Source: JAGVSR01 sp963750715 (lineage in GTDB: Bacteria; Pseudomonadota; Alphaproteobacteria; Rhizobiales; Hyphomicrobiaceae). From it: a stretch of DNA of 64,000 bases. Both the position numbers and the translations under genes were made by a program. Shown piece by piece: positions 63,062 to 64,000 of the stretch. The stretch spans positions 44,825 to 108,824 of the forward strand of contig CAVVRP010000001.1 in the NCBI GenBank assembly GCA_963750715.1, given 5' to 3'. Position 1 is the first letter of the stretch. Every line of letters begins with the position of its first letter. The notes under the pieces are model-generated. The model had not been told where the DNA came from. It searched no databases and saw nothing but the letters and a program-made list of their open reading frames with translations.

Positions 63062-63904
63062 TCCACCCTGCATAGGGACCCCGAGCCGCTTGCGTAATAG
63101 GACGACGTGTGGGTGGGATGTGCCAAGCTTGAGCCTTGGTCCTCCCAATGGAAGCTTGACGTTTTGCTTGCCCTGGCCGGCGTCCTCGCGAAGGGCGAGA
63201 TACTTCTGCCTCAACTTCTCGAACTGAGAATGCTTCGGGTTTAGGCCGCGCAGATAGGCATCCGGCTCCGCTGCCTCAGTGATCTCCTCCAGCACAAGTT
63301 TTGGATCTCGCAGTTGCGGTCGTCTGTCGAGATACGAACTCAGCTGAACCGCGGGATTATTGATGCGGCCGCCGCGAGCTTGGCGCGCATACTTGAGGAT
63401 AGCCAGTGAAAGCTGTATTTCGGCGTGGGCAAGAACTTGAGGAGAAAGTTTTCCGCCGCCAGCGCTAACAGAATCAAGTGAGGGGGTTTCGAAAGCGCTG
63501 GGATCAAGGCCCCAGTCGCCAGCATGCTCGATCTCGTTGATGACCGCCAAGGCTTTGGGCGTCAGCCCTGTCTTGGCGACCCAGACAGCCTTGTAGTTGT
63601 GAGACGTATAATAGGTTGAAAGACCCTCGCGATCGTCCGGGTCCACATCGGAGGGACTGGACGCGAGGACCTCTTGCTGGATGGAATGCGAGACAAGCTG
63701 CTCCTCTGTGTACACAAGGTCCGGCGTGGGAACGAAAGTCGAGGCGTCCGGCTCAATGGCGATCGCCGGCGCCGTGAAGCCCAGAGAAACGGCAATCACC
63801 AATGCGATGTTGGCAAACCAGCGATCGGTGCTACGAGCTGCCGCTACCGAGAGAGTACCTCTGCGCGCTAACGGAAAGCTGGGAACAGCCATCGTGACCG
63901 CCAC
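63059..63904 (-). pseudogene. L,D-transpeptidase (YcbB-like) gene, truncated after the scaffold domain
   Basis: 281 residues: signal or anchor (about 25-50), then the YcbB scaffold (LSTYYTSHNYKAVWVAKTGL near 95, HAGDWGLDPSAFETP, ILKYARQARGGRINNPAVQL near 170-190, LNPKHSQFEKLRQKYLALRE). It stops just as the peptidoglycan-binding motif begins (LLRKRLGVPMQGG). The catalytic YkuD domain with its Cys is absent: family members run to 500 or more residues. It can fold only in part and cannot cross-link peptidoglycan. The last 96 bases of the window hold only upstream sequence. Confidence 0.75.
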
Positions 63905-64000
63905 TCAGGTGTGCAAATGTGTTGTAACAATAGGGAGAGGATTAAGCTGCTGGCCGAGGCATGCTCGTAGGCCAGATGAGCCTTTCCCTCAAAATACGGT

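Overview
The window comes from a GC-rich alphaproteobacterium, most likely of the order Hyphomicrobiales (Hyphomicrobium or a relative). The backbone ssb - gyrA - coaD - peptidyl-prolyl isomerases - queA - tgt is typical of that order. So are the fused two-domain betaine permease, the P1B-5 ATPase with a hemerythrin tail, and many FNR/FixK-type boxes. The exact genus is an inference.

Layout. 0-6.3 kb: nnrS, a decayed outer-membrane-barrel fragment, and a five-gene minus-strand operon (DUF2946, His-rich DUF2796, ABC ATPase, FtsX-like permease, DUF3299) resembling zinc-responsive clusters. 6.8-9.7 kb: a complete polar amino acid ABC operon. 9.8-13.9 kb: small secreted proteins, an 11-residue-repeat protein, ada and a SYLF protein. 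13.9-18.7 kb: a P1B-5 Ni/Fe-type ATPase divergent from a class I PHA synthase and a cytochrome c, with one FNR-like box between them. 18.7-22.9 kb: a glycine betaine/proline ABC operon whose binding protein carries a C-terminal frameshift. 23.2-28.8 kb: a wrecked bchJ-like gene, ompW, a Crp/Fnr regulator and hemN (the last three each behind an FNR-like box). 29-40 kb: the housekeeping core. 40-52 kb: EAL, HAD, pirin, sulfurtransferase, EamA, NfeD/stomatin and CHAD genes, with kdsD, hemH and an SDR gene interrupted by single-base indels. 53.9-56.3 kb: DUF1499 and metallo-beta-lactamase-fold genes overlapping tail to tail, then tRNA-Pro and tRNA-Gln. 56.9-64 kb: an accessory stretch with an arylsulfatase, a HAD phosphatase and an aquaporin, set among transposase scraps, truncated genes and decayed ORFs.

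How it works together. Four FNR/FixK-like palindromes sit 74-132 bases upstream of hemN, ompW, a FixK-like regulator and the ATPase/phaC pair. With nnrS this describes a low-oxygen or denitrification regulon covering anaerobic haem synthesis, metal homeostasis, carbon storage and envelope change. The most unusual items are a bchJ-like remnant, a CDF-family membrane protein stripped of its metal ligands, a Tgt missing three of four zinc ligands, two unlinked secreted proteins built from LEA-like 11-residue repeats, and a cluster of single-base frameshifts in genes expected to be essential. The last may be assembly error rather than biology.
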